The position numbers and the translations under genes were made by a program. The notes below the pieces were generated by a model. The model saw nothing but the letters and a program-made list of their open reading frames with translations, was not told the origin of the DNA and ran no database searches. A stretch of DNA of 40,027 bases from Verrucomicrobiia bacterium (GTDB lineage Bacteria > Verrucomicrobiota > Verrucomicrobiia > JADLBR01), in contig JADLBR010000149.1 of assembly GCA_020847615.1 (NCBI GenBank), positions 1 through 40,027 of the forward strand, in the 5' to 3' direction. This document shows, one piece after another, positions 7,953-15,230 of this stretch (positions within the stretch are counted from its first letter, which is position 1; every line of letters begins with the position of its first letter).

Positions 7953-8585
7953 CTATGCCCCGACGAGTTGGCGGGCCATGTCGACGGCGGAGCCGGCGTC
8001 CGGGGAGAAGCCGTCCGCGCCGATCTCGTCGGCAAATGATTGGGTGACGGGCGCGCCGCCGACGGCGATCTTGACGCCGGCGAGGCCCGCGTCCCGGATG
8101 GCCTTCACGGTATTCTTCATCGCGGGCATCGTGGTGGTGAGGAGCGCCGATAGCCCGACGAGGTGGGCGCCGTGTTCCTTGACGGCGCTGACGAAGCGCT
8201 CCGGGGCGACGTCGGTGCCGAGGTCGATGACGTTGAAATTGGCGCCTGTCCACATCATGGAGACGAGATTCTTGCCGATGTCGTGGAGGTCGCCCTGGAC
8301 GGTGCCGATGATGGCGGTGTAGGCGGGTGCGACGCCGGCCTTGATGAGCAGCGGCTTGAGAAGCGCCATGCTTTCCTTCATGGCGCGGGCGGCGATGAGC
8401 ACCTCCGGGACATAGATCTCGTTGTTCTTGAAGCGGCGGCCGACGTCGTCCATGCCGGACACCAGGGAACCGAGGATCTCCTCGGCATTGAGCTGGGCGT
8501 TGATGGCGGCCTGGGTTTGGGCGGTTGCGGTTTTTCGATCACCCTTCTTGATTGCTTCGGTGATCGAGGCGAGTATTTCGTTCAT
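7953..8585 (-). CDS. Corrinoid (cobalamin-binding) protein of a methyltransferase system, MtxC type
   Basis: A 210-residue cytosolic methyl carrier. Residues 1-85 are the four-helix cap domain (SGMDDVGRRF at 43-52, EVLIAARAM at 61-69). Residues 88-210 are the Rossmann-like B12 domain with the signature Asp99-Leu-His101-Asp-Ile-Gly104, whose His is the lower cobalt ligand, then SALLTTTM (146-153) and GGAPV (176-180). In this family a substrate-specific methyltransferase methylates the bound Co(I) corrinoid and a second methyltransferase passes the methyl group on. GGAGGAATCC directly precedes the ATG at 8585 and fixes the start. It is divergent from the DUF1638 gene, with 56 bp between starts. 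No B-subunit gene (MttB, MtaB or MtgB type) is adjacent. Confidence 0.93.
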   Translation of the reverse strand: MNEILASITEAIKKGDRKTATAQTQAAINAQLNAEEILGSLVSGMDDVGRRFKNNEIYVPEVLIAARAMKESMALLKPLLIKAGVAPAYTAIIGTVQGDLHDIGKNLVSMMWTGANFNVIDLGTDVAPERFVSAVKEHGAHLVGLSALLTTTMPAMKNTVKAIRDAGLAGVKIAVGGAPVTQSFADEIGADGFSPDAGSAVDMARQLVGA

Positions 8586-8641
8586 GGATTCCTCCGTGGT
8601 TTTGTTTGTGAAGATCGGGGGTGGCCCTGCGGGGGTGTGCC

Positions 8642-9391
8642 ATGGGCGCTGAGGGCCGCGGGATGGCGGTGATCGCATGCGCTGTGCTCGAGGATGAGGT
8701 GCGGCACTTCGCGGTGCATTTCCCGCATATTACCCACATTGAGTTCCTGCCGCAAGGATTGCACAACGAGCCGGAGCGGCTTCGGCGGGAGGTGCAGGGG
8801 GCGATCGACCGGATCGAGGCGGGCTTTCCGGGGGTGGGGGAGATCGCTCTGGCGTATGGCCTGTGCAGCCGTGGGGTGGAGGGCATCCGTCCGTGCCGGT
8901 GCAGGGTGGGCCTGCCGCGGGCCCACGACTGCATCACGCTGCTTCTGGGCAGCCGCGAGCGCTACGGGGAGTACGTGGCGAGGCATCCGGGGACGTACTG
9001 GTACAGCCCGGGTTGGAACCGGTGCCACGTGCCGCCGGGACCCGAGCGCTACGACAAGCTGATGCGGGAGTACCGGGAGAAGTACGGGGAAGAGGACGCC
9101 GAGTTTCTGATGGAGCAGGAGCATTCCTGGTTCCGGAAGTATAACCGCGCCGCCTACGTGCACCTGGGCGCGGGATTGACCGAGGAGGACGTGCGGTTCT
9201 CCAAGGGGTGCGCGGACTGGCTGGGCTGGGCCTTTGACGTGCAGGCGGGGGACCCGGGCCTGATCCGGGATCTCCTGGGCGGTGCGTGGGACGACGCGAG
9301 ATTCATCGTGATTGGACCGGGCCAGACGGCGCGCATGACGGCGGACGAGAGGGTGGTCGAGGTCGTCGAGGCGCCACGGGCGGGGGCGTAG
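8642..9391 (+). CDS. DUF1638 domain protein linked to corrinoid methyl transfer
   Basis: About 249 residues. Features seen: an N-terminal CAVLEDEV strand, AYGLCSRGVEGI, PRAHDCITLLLGSRERY and a GTYWYSPGWNRC block; this order fits DUF1638. From memory, that family is found mostly next to corrinoid proteins and their methyltransferases in methanogens and anaerobic bacteria, and its function is unknown. Several conserved Cys and His residues (in the LC, CRC and HDC stretches) could bind metal or corrinoid; that is inference. It is predicted soluble with no signal peptide. ATGs at 8621, 8642 and 8663 are all possible; 8642 has GGGGGTG upstream. It is transcribed divergently from the corrinoid gene and convergently with the UroD-type gene. 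Confidence 0.85.
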   Translation: MGAEGRGMAVIACAVLEDEVRHFAVHFPHITHIEFLPQGLHNEPERLRREVQGAIDRIEAGFPGVGEIALAYGLCSRGVEGIRPCRCRVGLPRAHDCITLLLGSRERYGEYVARHPGTYWYSPGWNRCHVPPGPERYDKLMREYREKYGEEDAEFLMEQEHSWFRKYNRAAYVHLGAGLTEEDVRFSKGCADWLGWAFDVQAGDPGLIRDLLGGAWDDARFIVIGPGQTARMTADERVVEVVEAPRAGA

Positions 9392-9428
9392 CCGGTCGCG
9401 GGCGAGCCCGGGTGCGGGGATTTTCGAG

Positions 9429-10490
9429 CTAGGCCTCACAGGTCATCATGCGCTCGATCTTGGCGTTGATGGTGTGCTCGCTCCCGGGCACCGAGAGCAC
9501 GTCGCATTCCGAGCCGAGGATAAAGGGGTGGCCGATCTCGCGCATGTGGCGGACGAGTTCGCCGGCGAGCTGGCCCACGGAATCCAGCGGCACCTGCGCG
9601 TCGGAATAGAAATTCTTGGTCGGGAGGTTTCCAAAGAGGACGGTGGATTTGGGGACCAGCCGAGCGTCCTCCCAGAGCCGGCGCGAGCTCCCGAGCGACA
9701 GGATGGCGGGGTCGAGCGTGACAAATTCTCGGATCATGGGGTCGATGAGTTCGCCGCAGTCATGGAAGATGAGGTCGGCGCCGAGTTCGTCGAGGGTGGC
9801 TTTGATGCGGCGGAGGTTGGCCATGACGAGGCGATCGAAGATATCGGCGCCGGCCTCGAGTTGCCTGGGGGACAGGTAGACGGTGTTGGCGGCGGGCTCG
9901 CAGAGGCAGATGGCCCGGGCGCCCGCGTCGACGAGCGCGCGGATGCCGCGCTGGACGGTGAGGACTGCGATCTCGAGGGCGATCTCGATGGTGCGGACCT
10001 CGGGGTCCTCGTCGCCGGTGATGCCGGAACCCGCCATGAAGACCGGCGTGATGGGGTCGCCGAGGAGCTTGGTCATCAGTGAGAAGGGACCAATCGCCAT
10101 GCCTGCGGGGACGAGGTCCGGGCGCGTGGAGGCGATGTGGCGGATGGCGTCGCAATTGGCGCGCATGCGGGGCGTGGGCGGCGCGCCCAGCGCGGCGCGG
10201 ACGCGGTCGACGAGATCGTCGCCGGGGCAGCCCTCGAAATGGTAGGTGTCGGCCTTGCCCTGGGGGATGCCGATCATGGTGAGGAGGTCGGCCTTTTCGA
10301 CCATGAGGTCCATGAGGGGCAGCGCGAGGGGTGTGCGGAACCGGTCGGCGGTCTCGGCCACGACTTGGCCCAGGCCCTTCCCGTCGGTGAGCAACTCGGC
10401 GTGGTTGGGTTTCTCGCAGAGCACGAGGTGCGCGCCGATGGGGAAGCGTGCGCCCGAGCGCGCGAGATCCAGATAGAAAGTGCGATCCAT
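9429..10490 (-). CDS. UroD/MtaA-family corrinoid-dependent methyltransferase
   Basis: A 353-residue cytosolic TIM-barrel protein of the uroporphyrinogen decarboxylase superfamily. It is assigned to the cobalamin methyltransferase branch (MtaA/MtbA/CmuA-like) rather than to true UroD because it has the zinc-site pattern His243-Asp-Cys245 and Cys329 (in SECD) and sits in a corrinoid cluster. In that branch zinc activates the thiol or other acceptor that takes the methyl group from methyl-Co(III). The acceptor here is unknown; coenzyme M, tetrahydrofolate and homocysteine are possible. The start at 10490 follows an AAGGAAAGG stretch; the longer in-frame extension overlaps the regulator gene and is Arg/Ser-rich noise. 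It lies 97 bp downstream of the PocR-AraC gene on the same strand. Confidence 0.88.
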   Translation of the reverse strand: MDRTFYLDLARSGARFPIGAHLVLCEKPNHAELLTDGKGLGQVVAETADRFRTPLALPLMDLMVEKADLLTMIGIPQGKADTYHFEGCPGDDLVDRVRAALGAPPTPRMRANCDAIRHIASTRPDLVPAGMAIGPFSLMTKLLGDPITPVFMAGSGITGDEDPEVRTIEIALEIAVLTVQRGIRALVDAGARAICLCEPAANTVYLSPRQLEAGADIFDRLVMANLRRIKATLDELGADLIFHDCGELIDPMIREFVTLDPAILSLGSSRRLWEDARLVPKSTVLFGNLPTKNFYSDAQVPLDSVGQLAGELVRHMREIGHPFILGSECDVLSVPGSEHTINAKIERMMTCEA

Positions 10491-10587
10491 GAGCCGTGTC
10501 CTTTCCTTGCGGGTGACTGCGGGAAGGGTAGGGCGACCGGACGGCGGGTTTATGGTATGGGGGTGCGAGGTTTTTGTATCCCGGTGC

Positions 10588-11775
10588 TCAGCGCTGGGGG
10601 TGACGGGCGCGCTGGGAGCGGCGGAATTCGAGGGGTGCGACGCCCGCGAGGCGGCGGAAGGCCTTGCTGAAGTGGCTCTGGTCGCAGAAACCGCAATCCA
10701 GCGCGATCTGGACCAGGCTTTTGTCGGTGCGGGCGAGGAGGTGGCGGGCCCGTTCGATGCGGCGCGTGGCCACCAGGGCGGTGAAGGTGCGGCCCAGTTC
10801 GTGGCGCACGACGCGCGAGAAGTGGCTGGGTGACATGCCCGCCACGCGCGCGGCCTCATCGCGGCCGATGTCGCGGGACAAGTTCTTTTCGATGAACGAG
10901 ATGGCCTTGGCGAGGGCGGCGCTGTCGCGTCCGGTGCCGCGGGGGATGGAGGAGGCGAGGCGTTCGGCGGTCTCGGCGAGCCATGGGCCGAGGGCGCGCT
11001 CGTCCTGGGGTTCGGCGAGGCGACGTCTCCACTGGGCGTGGCCGCCGAGGGCCTCGGCGGGTTCGGCGCCAGCCTCGATGGCGGCCCTGGCCATCATGAC
11101 GAGGATCTCCAGCGCGAGGTCGTTGAGGAGGTCGGGCCTGTCGGGGGCCGCCATGCGGACGCCGGCGATGATGCGCTGGACGGCGGCCCGTGCGGCGCGC
11201 CGATCGCCGCGGGCGACGGCGGCGAGCAGCGCCGGTTCCTCGATGAGGTAGACGCGGCGCATGCGATCCGAGGGGGCCGACTTGAACTCGTGGATGGCCT
11301 CCGCGCGCTCGCGCTCCTGGTGGCCGCGGAGGCGATTGAGTTGGAGGAGCGCCCCGTTGGTGATTTCGCGCTGGTCGGCCATCTCGAGCAGTCCCTGCGC
11401 CGCCGAGCGGACGTGGCGGAGGATCTCCGATGCGGGCCTGCCCTCCGGTTCGAGGTTAATGCCAGCCACGACGAGGCCGCCGGTGACCCGGGAATTTCGC
11501 ATGAGCGGCACGGCCCACATGGCCAGACCGGAAGGGCAAAGGCTCACGCAGGGTTCGCCCCATCGCAGTGCCTCGTTGACCGCGCCGAGGCGGCAGACGT
11601 CGCAGGCATCGGCGCGCTTCGCGGCCTGGCACGCGCGCGCGCCCGCGAGGAATTCGCCGGAGGGCCCGCAGCACGCGAGCGCGTAGCCGAATCGCCGGCG
11701 ATAGGCGAGTGCCAGGGCGCGAAACTCGGCTCGGGCGAGGGGGGGCGGTGCCGGGGGCGTGCGGCTGCGGCTCAT
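10588..11775 (-). CDS. AraC-family transcriptional regulator with PocR sensory domain
   Basis: A 395-residue regulator. Residues about 14-140 are a PocR-type ligand domain rich in Cys (35, 36, 49, 58, 61, 76, 80) with the SLCPSGLAMWAVPL stretch typical of the family. A helical linker (150-290) follows. The last about 100 residues form an AraC double helix-turn-helix (SFIEKNLSRDIGRDEAARVAGMS, then LVQIALDCGFCDQSHFSKAFRR). PocR domains regulate B12-linked pathways such as propanediol use and are common beside corrinoid methyltransferases. The gene lies 8 bp after the RACE gene on the same strand and 97 bp before the UroD-type gene, so it probably controls this module in response to a methylated substrate or a corrinoid product. 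Start choice: the ATG at 11775, just after the upstream stop. Confidence 0.92.
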   Translation of the reverse strand: MSRSRTPPAPPPLARAEFRALALAYRRRFGYALACCGPSGEFLAGARACQAAKRADACDVCRLGAVNEALRWGEPCVSLCPSGLAMWAVPLMRNSRVTGGLVVAGINLEPEGRPASEILRHVRSAAQGLLEMADQREITNGALLQLNRLRGHQERERAEAIHEFKSAPSDRMRRVYLIEEPALLAAVARGDRRAARAAVQRIIAGVRMAAPDRPDLLNDLALEILVMMARAAIEAGAEPAEALGGHAQWRRRLAEPQDERALGPWLAETAERLASSIPRGTGRDSAALAKAISFIEKNLSRDIGRDEAARVAGMSPSHFSRVVRHELGRTFTALVATRRIERARHLLARTDKSLVQIALDCGFCDQSHFSKAFRRLAGVAPLEFRRSQRARHPQR

Positions 11776-11783
11776 GGGGGCGG

Positions 11784-13406
11784 TCAGGGGAGGGCGAGCT
11801 CGTCGATGAATCGATCCTCGAATCCGGGGTCGAGGTTGAGTTCGACGATCTCGATGCGGGCGCGGATCTCGTCCATCTCCTGTAGGGCGCTGCGGTCGAG
11901 GAGCGCGATGTAGGCGCCCGCGAGGGACGTGTTGCCGACGGCCTCGATCTGGTCCGCGCGGAACCCCGGCAGCAGGCCGCAGCGCACGGCGCTCTCGGGG
12001 TCGATGTGGCGCCCGAATCCCCCGGCCAGCAGGACCCGGCTGATATCGGCGGGGGTTAGCCCCTCGCGCTCCAGGAGGGTGCGGATGCCGGCGGCGATGG
12101 CGGCCTTGGCCTGAAGCAGGTGCGCGATATCGACCTCGGAGATGGAGATGTCGCGGTCGCCCGATTGGCCCAGCGCGATGGCGCGACCGCCATCGCCATC
12201 GCGCAGGAGGTCCGGTGGCACGCGCGCCAGCGCCCCATCGTCGAAACGACCGGCGTGGTTGAGCAGGCCGACGCGGCGCGCCTCGGCCAGGAAGTCCAGC
12301 GTTCCGGTGCCGCAGATGCCCTGCGGCGGGTGGTCGCCGATGATCCGCGTCTCGATGTGGAAGGGGTCGGCGGTCATGCGGATGTGGCAGATGGCGCCGG
12401 GCACCGCGCGGGCGCCGCAGGAGAGCATGCCGCCCTCGAAGGCCGGGCCCGCCGCGGTGGCGCATCCCAGCAATCGGTCGCGGGTCTTGAGCACGATCTC
12501 GCCATTGGTGCCGGCGTCCACGAGGAGGGTGGGTTTTCCGGCGAAGTGCATGCCCGTGGCGTGCACGCCCGCCGCCAGGTCGGCGCCGACGTAGGCGGAG
12601 AGCCCCGGCAGCAACTGCACGGGCCAATCGGCCCCGTCGATGCCCAGGGCGGCGGCGCCCAGTCGCCTCGGCTCAAGAAACCGCGCCCGGAACGGCGCGA
12701 CACCCAGCGGGCTGGGATCTTCTCCCGCGAGGAGGTGCAGCATGACGGTGTTGCCGGCGACCGTCATCCCCCGGACAGAAGCCGGCGAGACGCCCGCCTT
12801 CGCGCAGACCCGCATCGCCAGCGGGCGGAGCGTCTCGGCGGCCACGCAGGACTGGAGACGCGCCAGCATCTCGGGGCCCTCGCCGGCGCGGTGTATGCGG
12901 GTCAGCACGTTGTCGCCAAAGCGGATCTGCCGATTGAAGTCGCCGGCCTCGGCCAAGATCTTGCCGTTGGATATGTCCACGGCGATCATCGCGACCGTCG
13001 TCGTTCCAATGTCGGTCGCCAGCGCGACGCCGCCGCCCGTTGCGGGGAAGATCGGATCGTGCGCGAAGGGGATGATGATCTCGAATTCCGATATCGCGAT
13101 GGGGCGATGCCCCGCCATGGACCGCTGGGGTATGCGGATGGCGGTCTCACGCGACATCGTCCTGGCGAGGCATGCGCGGATGGTGGCCGGGGCGGCGACT
13201 TCGCGCCCGTCGCCCAGATCCACACGACCCGCGGTCAGTTCGACCTCGCAGCCGCGGCAGAGGCCGCGCATCCCGCATCGGGTGTTGAGTTCGACGCCGC
13301 CGCGCAGCAGGACATCGCACAGGGTGGCGCCCGCCTCCGAAGGGCCGGTCTCGAGGAGGCCTTCGCCCGCCGGTGTCTGGAAACGCAGCCGGTGACCTTC
13401 CTGCAT
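11784..13406 (-). CDS. RACE protein: ferredoxin plus ASKHA ATPase, reductive activator of corrinoid proteins (DUF4445 type)
   Basis: A 540-residue protein. The N-terminal [2Fe-2S] ferredoxin domain has Cys44-x5-Cys50-x2-Cys53 and distal Cys79. A linker and middle domain follow, then an actin-like ATPase with phosphate motif DIGTTT (132-137), LLVDAGTNGEIVL near the centre, the GGMLSCGARAVPGAI block and LLAGGFGRHIDPESA near the C-terminus. RACE proteins use ATP and low-potential electrons to return accidentally oxidised Co(II) corrinoid to Co(I). The natural client is the corrinoid protein encoded at 7953-8585. It differs from archaeal RamA, which carries C-terminal 4Fe-4S clusters instead. No strong Shine-Dalgarno precedes 13406; an earlier ATG in frame lies inside the FHA gene. 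It sits 29 bp after the FHA gene and 8 bp before the regulator. Confidence 0.94.
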   Translation of the reverse strand: MQEGHRLRFQTPAGEGLLETGPSEAGATLCDVLLRGGVELNTRCGMRGLCRGCEVELTAGRVDLGDGREVAAPATIRACLARTMSRETAIRIPQRSMAGHRPIAISEFEIIIPFAHDPIFPATGGGVALATDIGTTTVAMIAVDISNGKILAEAGDFNRQIRFGDNVLTRIHRAGEGPEMLARLQSCVAAETLRPLAMRVCAKAGVSPASVRGMTVAGNTVMLHLLAGEDPSPLGVAPFRARFLEPRRLGAAALGIDGADWPVQLLPGLSAYVGADLAAGVHATGMHFAGKPTLLVDAGTNGEIVLKTRDRLLGCATAAGPAFEGGMLSCGARAVPGAICHIRMTADPFHIETRIIGDHPPQGICGTGTLDFLAEARRVGLLNHAGRFDDGALARVPPDLLRDGDGGRAIALGQSGDRDISISEVDIAHLLQAKAAIAAGIRTLLEREGLTPADISRVLLAGGFGRHIDPESAVRCGLLPGFRADQIEAVGNTSLAGAYIALLDRSALQEMDEIRARIEIVELNLDPGFEDRFIDELALP

Positions 13407-13435
13407 CTCTGTGGCCCGGCGCGGCGCTGTGGCTG

Positions 13436-14128
13436 TCAGGCGGCCGCCGCCGCGGCCGGGCGGGCGAAGAGGGCCTTGACCTCGCCGAACGCGATCTCGT
13501 CGCTGTCGCCGAGCCAGCATTCCTTGATGCGCTGGCCGCGCAGAAAGGTGCCATTTCGCGAGTCGAGGTCTCGCAGGATGATGCCCTGGGACGTGCGCTC
13601 GATCGACGCGTGGTGCGAGGAGACCGTGGGATGGGGCACCACGATGTCATTGTTGGACGTGCGCCCGATATACACGAGGCCCGGTTTCAGGGCGTACGTC
13701 TTCTCCTTGCCATGCACGAAAACGTGGATCATCGGCTCGCCGGCCAACCGGCTCGACTTGATCTCCTCTTCCTTCCCGATCATCGGCACCGCGGCGCCGT
13801 TGACGTGAATCCGGGCCGCGCTCTCGTCGCTCAGGCGGGCCGCCTCGCACAGGATCTGCACGTGGGGCATGTGGATCGTGCGGCGCGGCGACGGGATGCC
13901 GATGCGAAACTCCGTGACGGCGTCCGGGAGATTGATGAGCGCGATGGCCGCCTCCAGCCCATCCCGCCCCTCGAGTTCGGCGTGGACGATCTCCCCGTCC
14001 TGAAGATAGAGGCTGGCCTCGGGCTTGGAATTCAACACGGCGATCTGCCCCGTCTTGCGGGACTGGGCGAACGCCTGCACCTGCTCGGGAATGGTGAACA
14101 GATTGCCGAAGTTGATCGTTTCGTGCAT
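13436..14128 (-). CDS. DUF4388 (PATAN-like) and FHA domain protein
   Basis: A 230-residue protein. Residues 1-97 (starting NFGNLFTIPEQVQAFAQSR, with LYLQDGEIVHAE at 40-51) look like a DUF4388/PATAN domain, which mediates protein contacts in signalling proteins. Residues 148-215 are a forkhead-associated domain with Gly155-Arg156, Ser170/Ser171-His172-His173 and Asn192-Gly193, the usual phosphothreonine-binding positions. A poly-Ala tail ends the protein. No signal or membrane segment is present. AAGGG precedes the start. It lies 29 bp upstream of the RACE gene on the same strand and may be cotranscribed, but no Ser/Thr kinase is nearby, so a link with the corrinoid module is only positional. 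Confidence 0.9.
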   Translation of the reverse strand: MHETINFGNLFTIPEQVQAFAQSRKTGQIAVLNSKPEASLYLQDGEIVHAELEGRDGLEAAIALINLPDAVTEFRIGIPSPRRTIHMPHVQILCEAARLSDESAARIHVNGAAVPMIGKEEEIKSSRLAGEPMIHVFVHGKEKTYALKPGLVYIGRTSNNDIVVPHPTVSSHHASIERTSQGIILRDLDSRNGTFLRGQRIKECWLGDSDEIAFGEVKALFARPAAAAAA

Positions 14129-14441
14129 CGGCTACGAATCCCTTGAGGTCCTCCAACAGTGTTCCGCGGCCCGGCGAGAAACCACCCCGACCGGTGCAGC
14201 GACCGATCGTGGTGACCCGCTGGCTCCACTACCTATAAATCATGCATGCATGACGGGCGCGGTCAAACGGAATCCAATCGGCATTATCCGTTTAGCTGGA
14301 CCGAGATCGGGAGCGAAGCGAGCATGCCGCGCCTGTCCACCCACGGAACGCCCGACCACTTTCGGTCAAATTTTGGGGTTTGGATGAGATTTCACAGTCG
14401 TTATGGCGGGGATTGCTGGGCAGAAAGACCGGACGACCCAC
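14129..14441. other. Intergenic region upstream of the FHA gene, no gene seen
   Basis: 313 bp between the minus-strand FHA start and the minus-strand CruF-like stop. It holds the perfect palindrome TCATGCATGCATGA (14240-14253), with TATAGG just downstream on the minus strand that could serve as a -10 for the FHA operon. No convincing -35 at normal spacing was found (TTGACC lies too far, about 21 bases). Short frames here have no protein-like features. The rest shows nothing recognisable. Confidence 0.5.
14240..14253. promoter_or_regulatory. 14-bp perfect palindrome upstream of the FHA gene
   Basis: TCATGCATGCATGA reads the same on both strands and lies about 112 bp upstream of the FHA gene start, next to a TATAGG on the minus strand. 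It could be an operator for a dimeric repressor. A chance occurrence cannot be excluded. Confidence 0.3.
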
Positions 14442-15107
14442 TCAGACGCCCGCGGCGATCCTGCCGACGACAAAGATGAGAAGCATGGTGGCGGCCACGC
14501 AGGGGGGGCGGGGATCGAATCGATCGATGGGACCTCGACCCCAAGGGGCCAGGCGGGCGAGGAGGAACGAAATGAGGAACCAGGAGGCGTAATTCTGGGG
14601 TGGGATTGCAGGGGAGTGCCAGATCCAGTAGCTCTTGACGTAGGCCGCAAAGGGTTCGAGGACGAAATCGAAGGCGGTGGCCCATGCGGCGACGGCGATG
14701 GCGGTGACGCGGCGGGAGCCGAGTTTCAGCCAGTGGAAAATGAGGTAGTGGCCCGTGCCAAGCACGGCGTACCAGGCCAGGGGGATGGCGATGGGGAGGA
14801 TGCCGGCAATCCGGGGTCCGAAGAAGGGGGTGTACTCGTAGGGGCCGAAGGGGCGCCCCGTGGTGGCGCCGACGGTTTCGACGATGCCGGAGCCGATCGC
14901 GATGATGGCAAAGGACTTGAGGGTGTCGGGCCAGCCGTCGCGCCGGGCCATGGCGAGCAGGACGTTGGCGGCCGCGAGCACCATGAAGAAGGCATCGGCC
15001 CACGAGATCCAAGGCGGGAGGAGGAATTGCCGCAGGCCCAGGGTGACGGCACCGACGGCACCCCAGACTATAAATATGCCGAAAAGGATGCGTTCGAAGA
15101 GGCGCAT
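14442..15107 (-). CDS. CruF-like carotenoid biosynthesis protein (DUF422)
   Basis: A 221-residue integral membrane protein with about six to seven hydrophobic segments. The family core is clear: GRPFGPYEYTPFFGPRIAG, then ILPIAIPLAWYAVLGTGHYL, and FVLEPFAAYVKSYWIW. Members such as CruF of Deinococcus and haloarchaeal relatives hydrate or hydroxylate the C-1'/C-2' end of acyclic carotenoids in the membrane. The start at 15107 is preferred over 15149 because the extra 14 residues overlap non-coding sequence. It lies on the same strand as the CrtI-like gene, separated by 123 bp that hold a dispersed hairpin repeat. The exact product is uncertain. The lycopene cyclase at 30 kb is probably part of the same pathway. 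Confidence 0.88.
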   Translation of the reverse strand: MRLFERILFGIFIVWGAVGAVTLGLRQFLLPPWISWADAFFMVLAAANVLLAMARRDGWPDTLKSFAIIAIGSGIVETVGATTGRPFGPYEYTPFFGPRIAGILPIAIPLAWYAVLGTGHYLIFHWLKLGSRRVTAIAVAAWATAFDFVLEPFAAYVKSYWIWHSPAIPPQNYASWFLISFLLARLAPWGRGPIDRFDPRPPCVAATMLLIFVVGRIAAGV

Positions 15108-15164
15108 CGGGGCCGAGTATCCTCGCGGGGCGACGCGTGTCAATGTCAAGCGGCACGTCTTATC

Positions 15165-15218
15165 GCGAAGCCGATCGCCGCGGGTGATCGGCGGCCAAAC
15201 GCTCGCGCGGTCGGCTAC
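15165..15218 (-). repeat. Dispersed roughly 50-bp hairpin repeat, copy 1
   Basis: Read on the minus strand it starts GTAGCCGACCGCGCGAGCGT, continues through TTTGGCCGCC, and ends CGATCGGCTTCGC. It matches the copies at 19328-19378 and 36817-36864. It begins 13 bp after the stop of the CrtI-like gene, in the same orientation as that gene. An internal pair, GATC...GATC within CCGATC/GATCGG, strengthens its stem. Confidence 0.7.
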
Positions 15219-15230
15219 GAGATTTTGGAG

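Noticed and set aside
9429-10490. Uroporphyrinogen decarboxylase (hemE) as the identity of the UroD-type gene
   Set aside because: The zinc-ligand pattern and the corrinoid neighbours fit the methyltransferase branch, and no heme-synthesis genes are adjacent.
12120-13808. A 562-codon open frame on the plus strand
   Set aside because: Antisense of the RACE and FHA genes; composition is Arg/Gly/Asp-rich noise.
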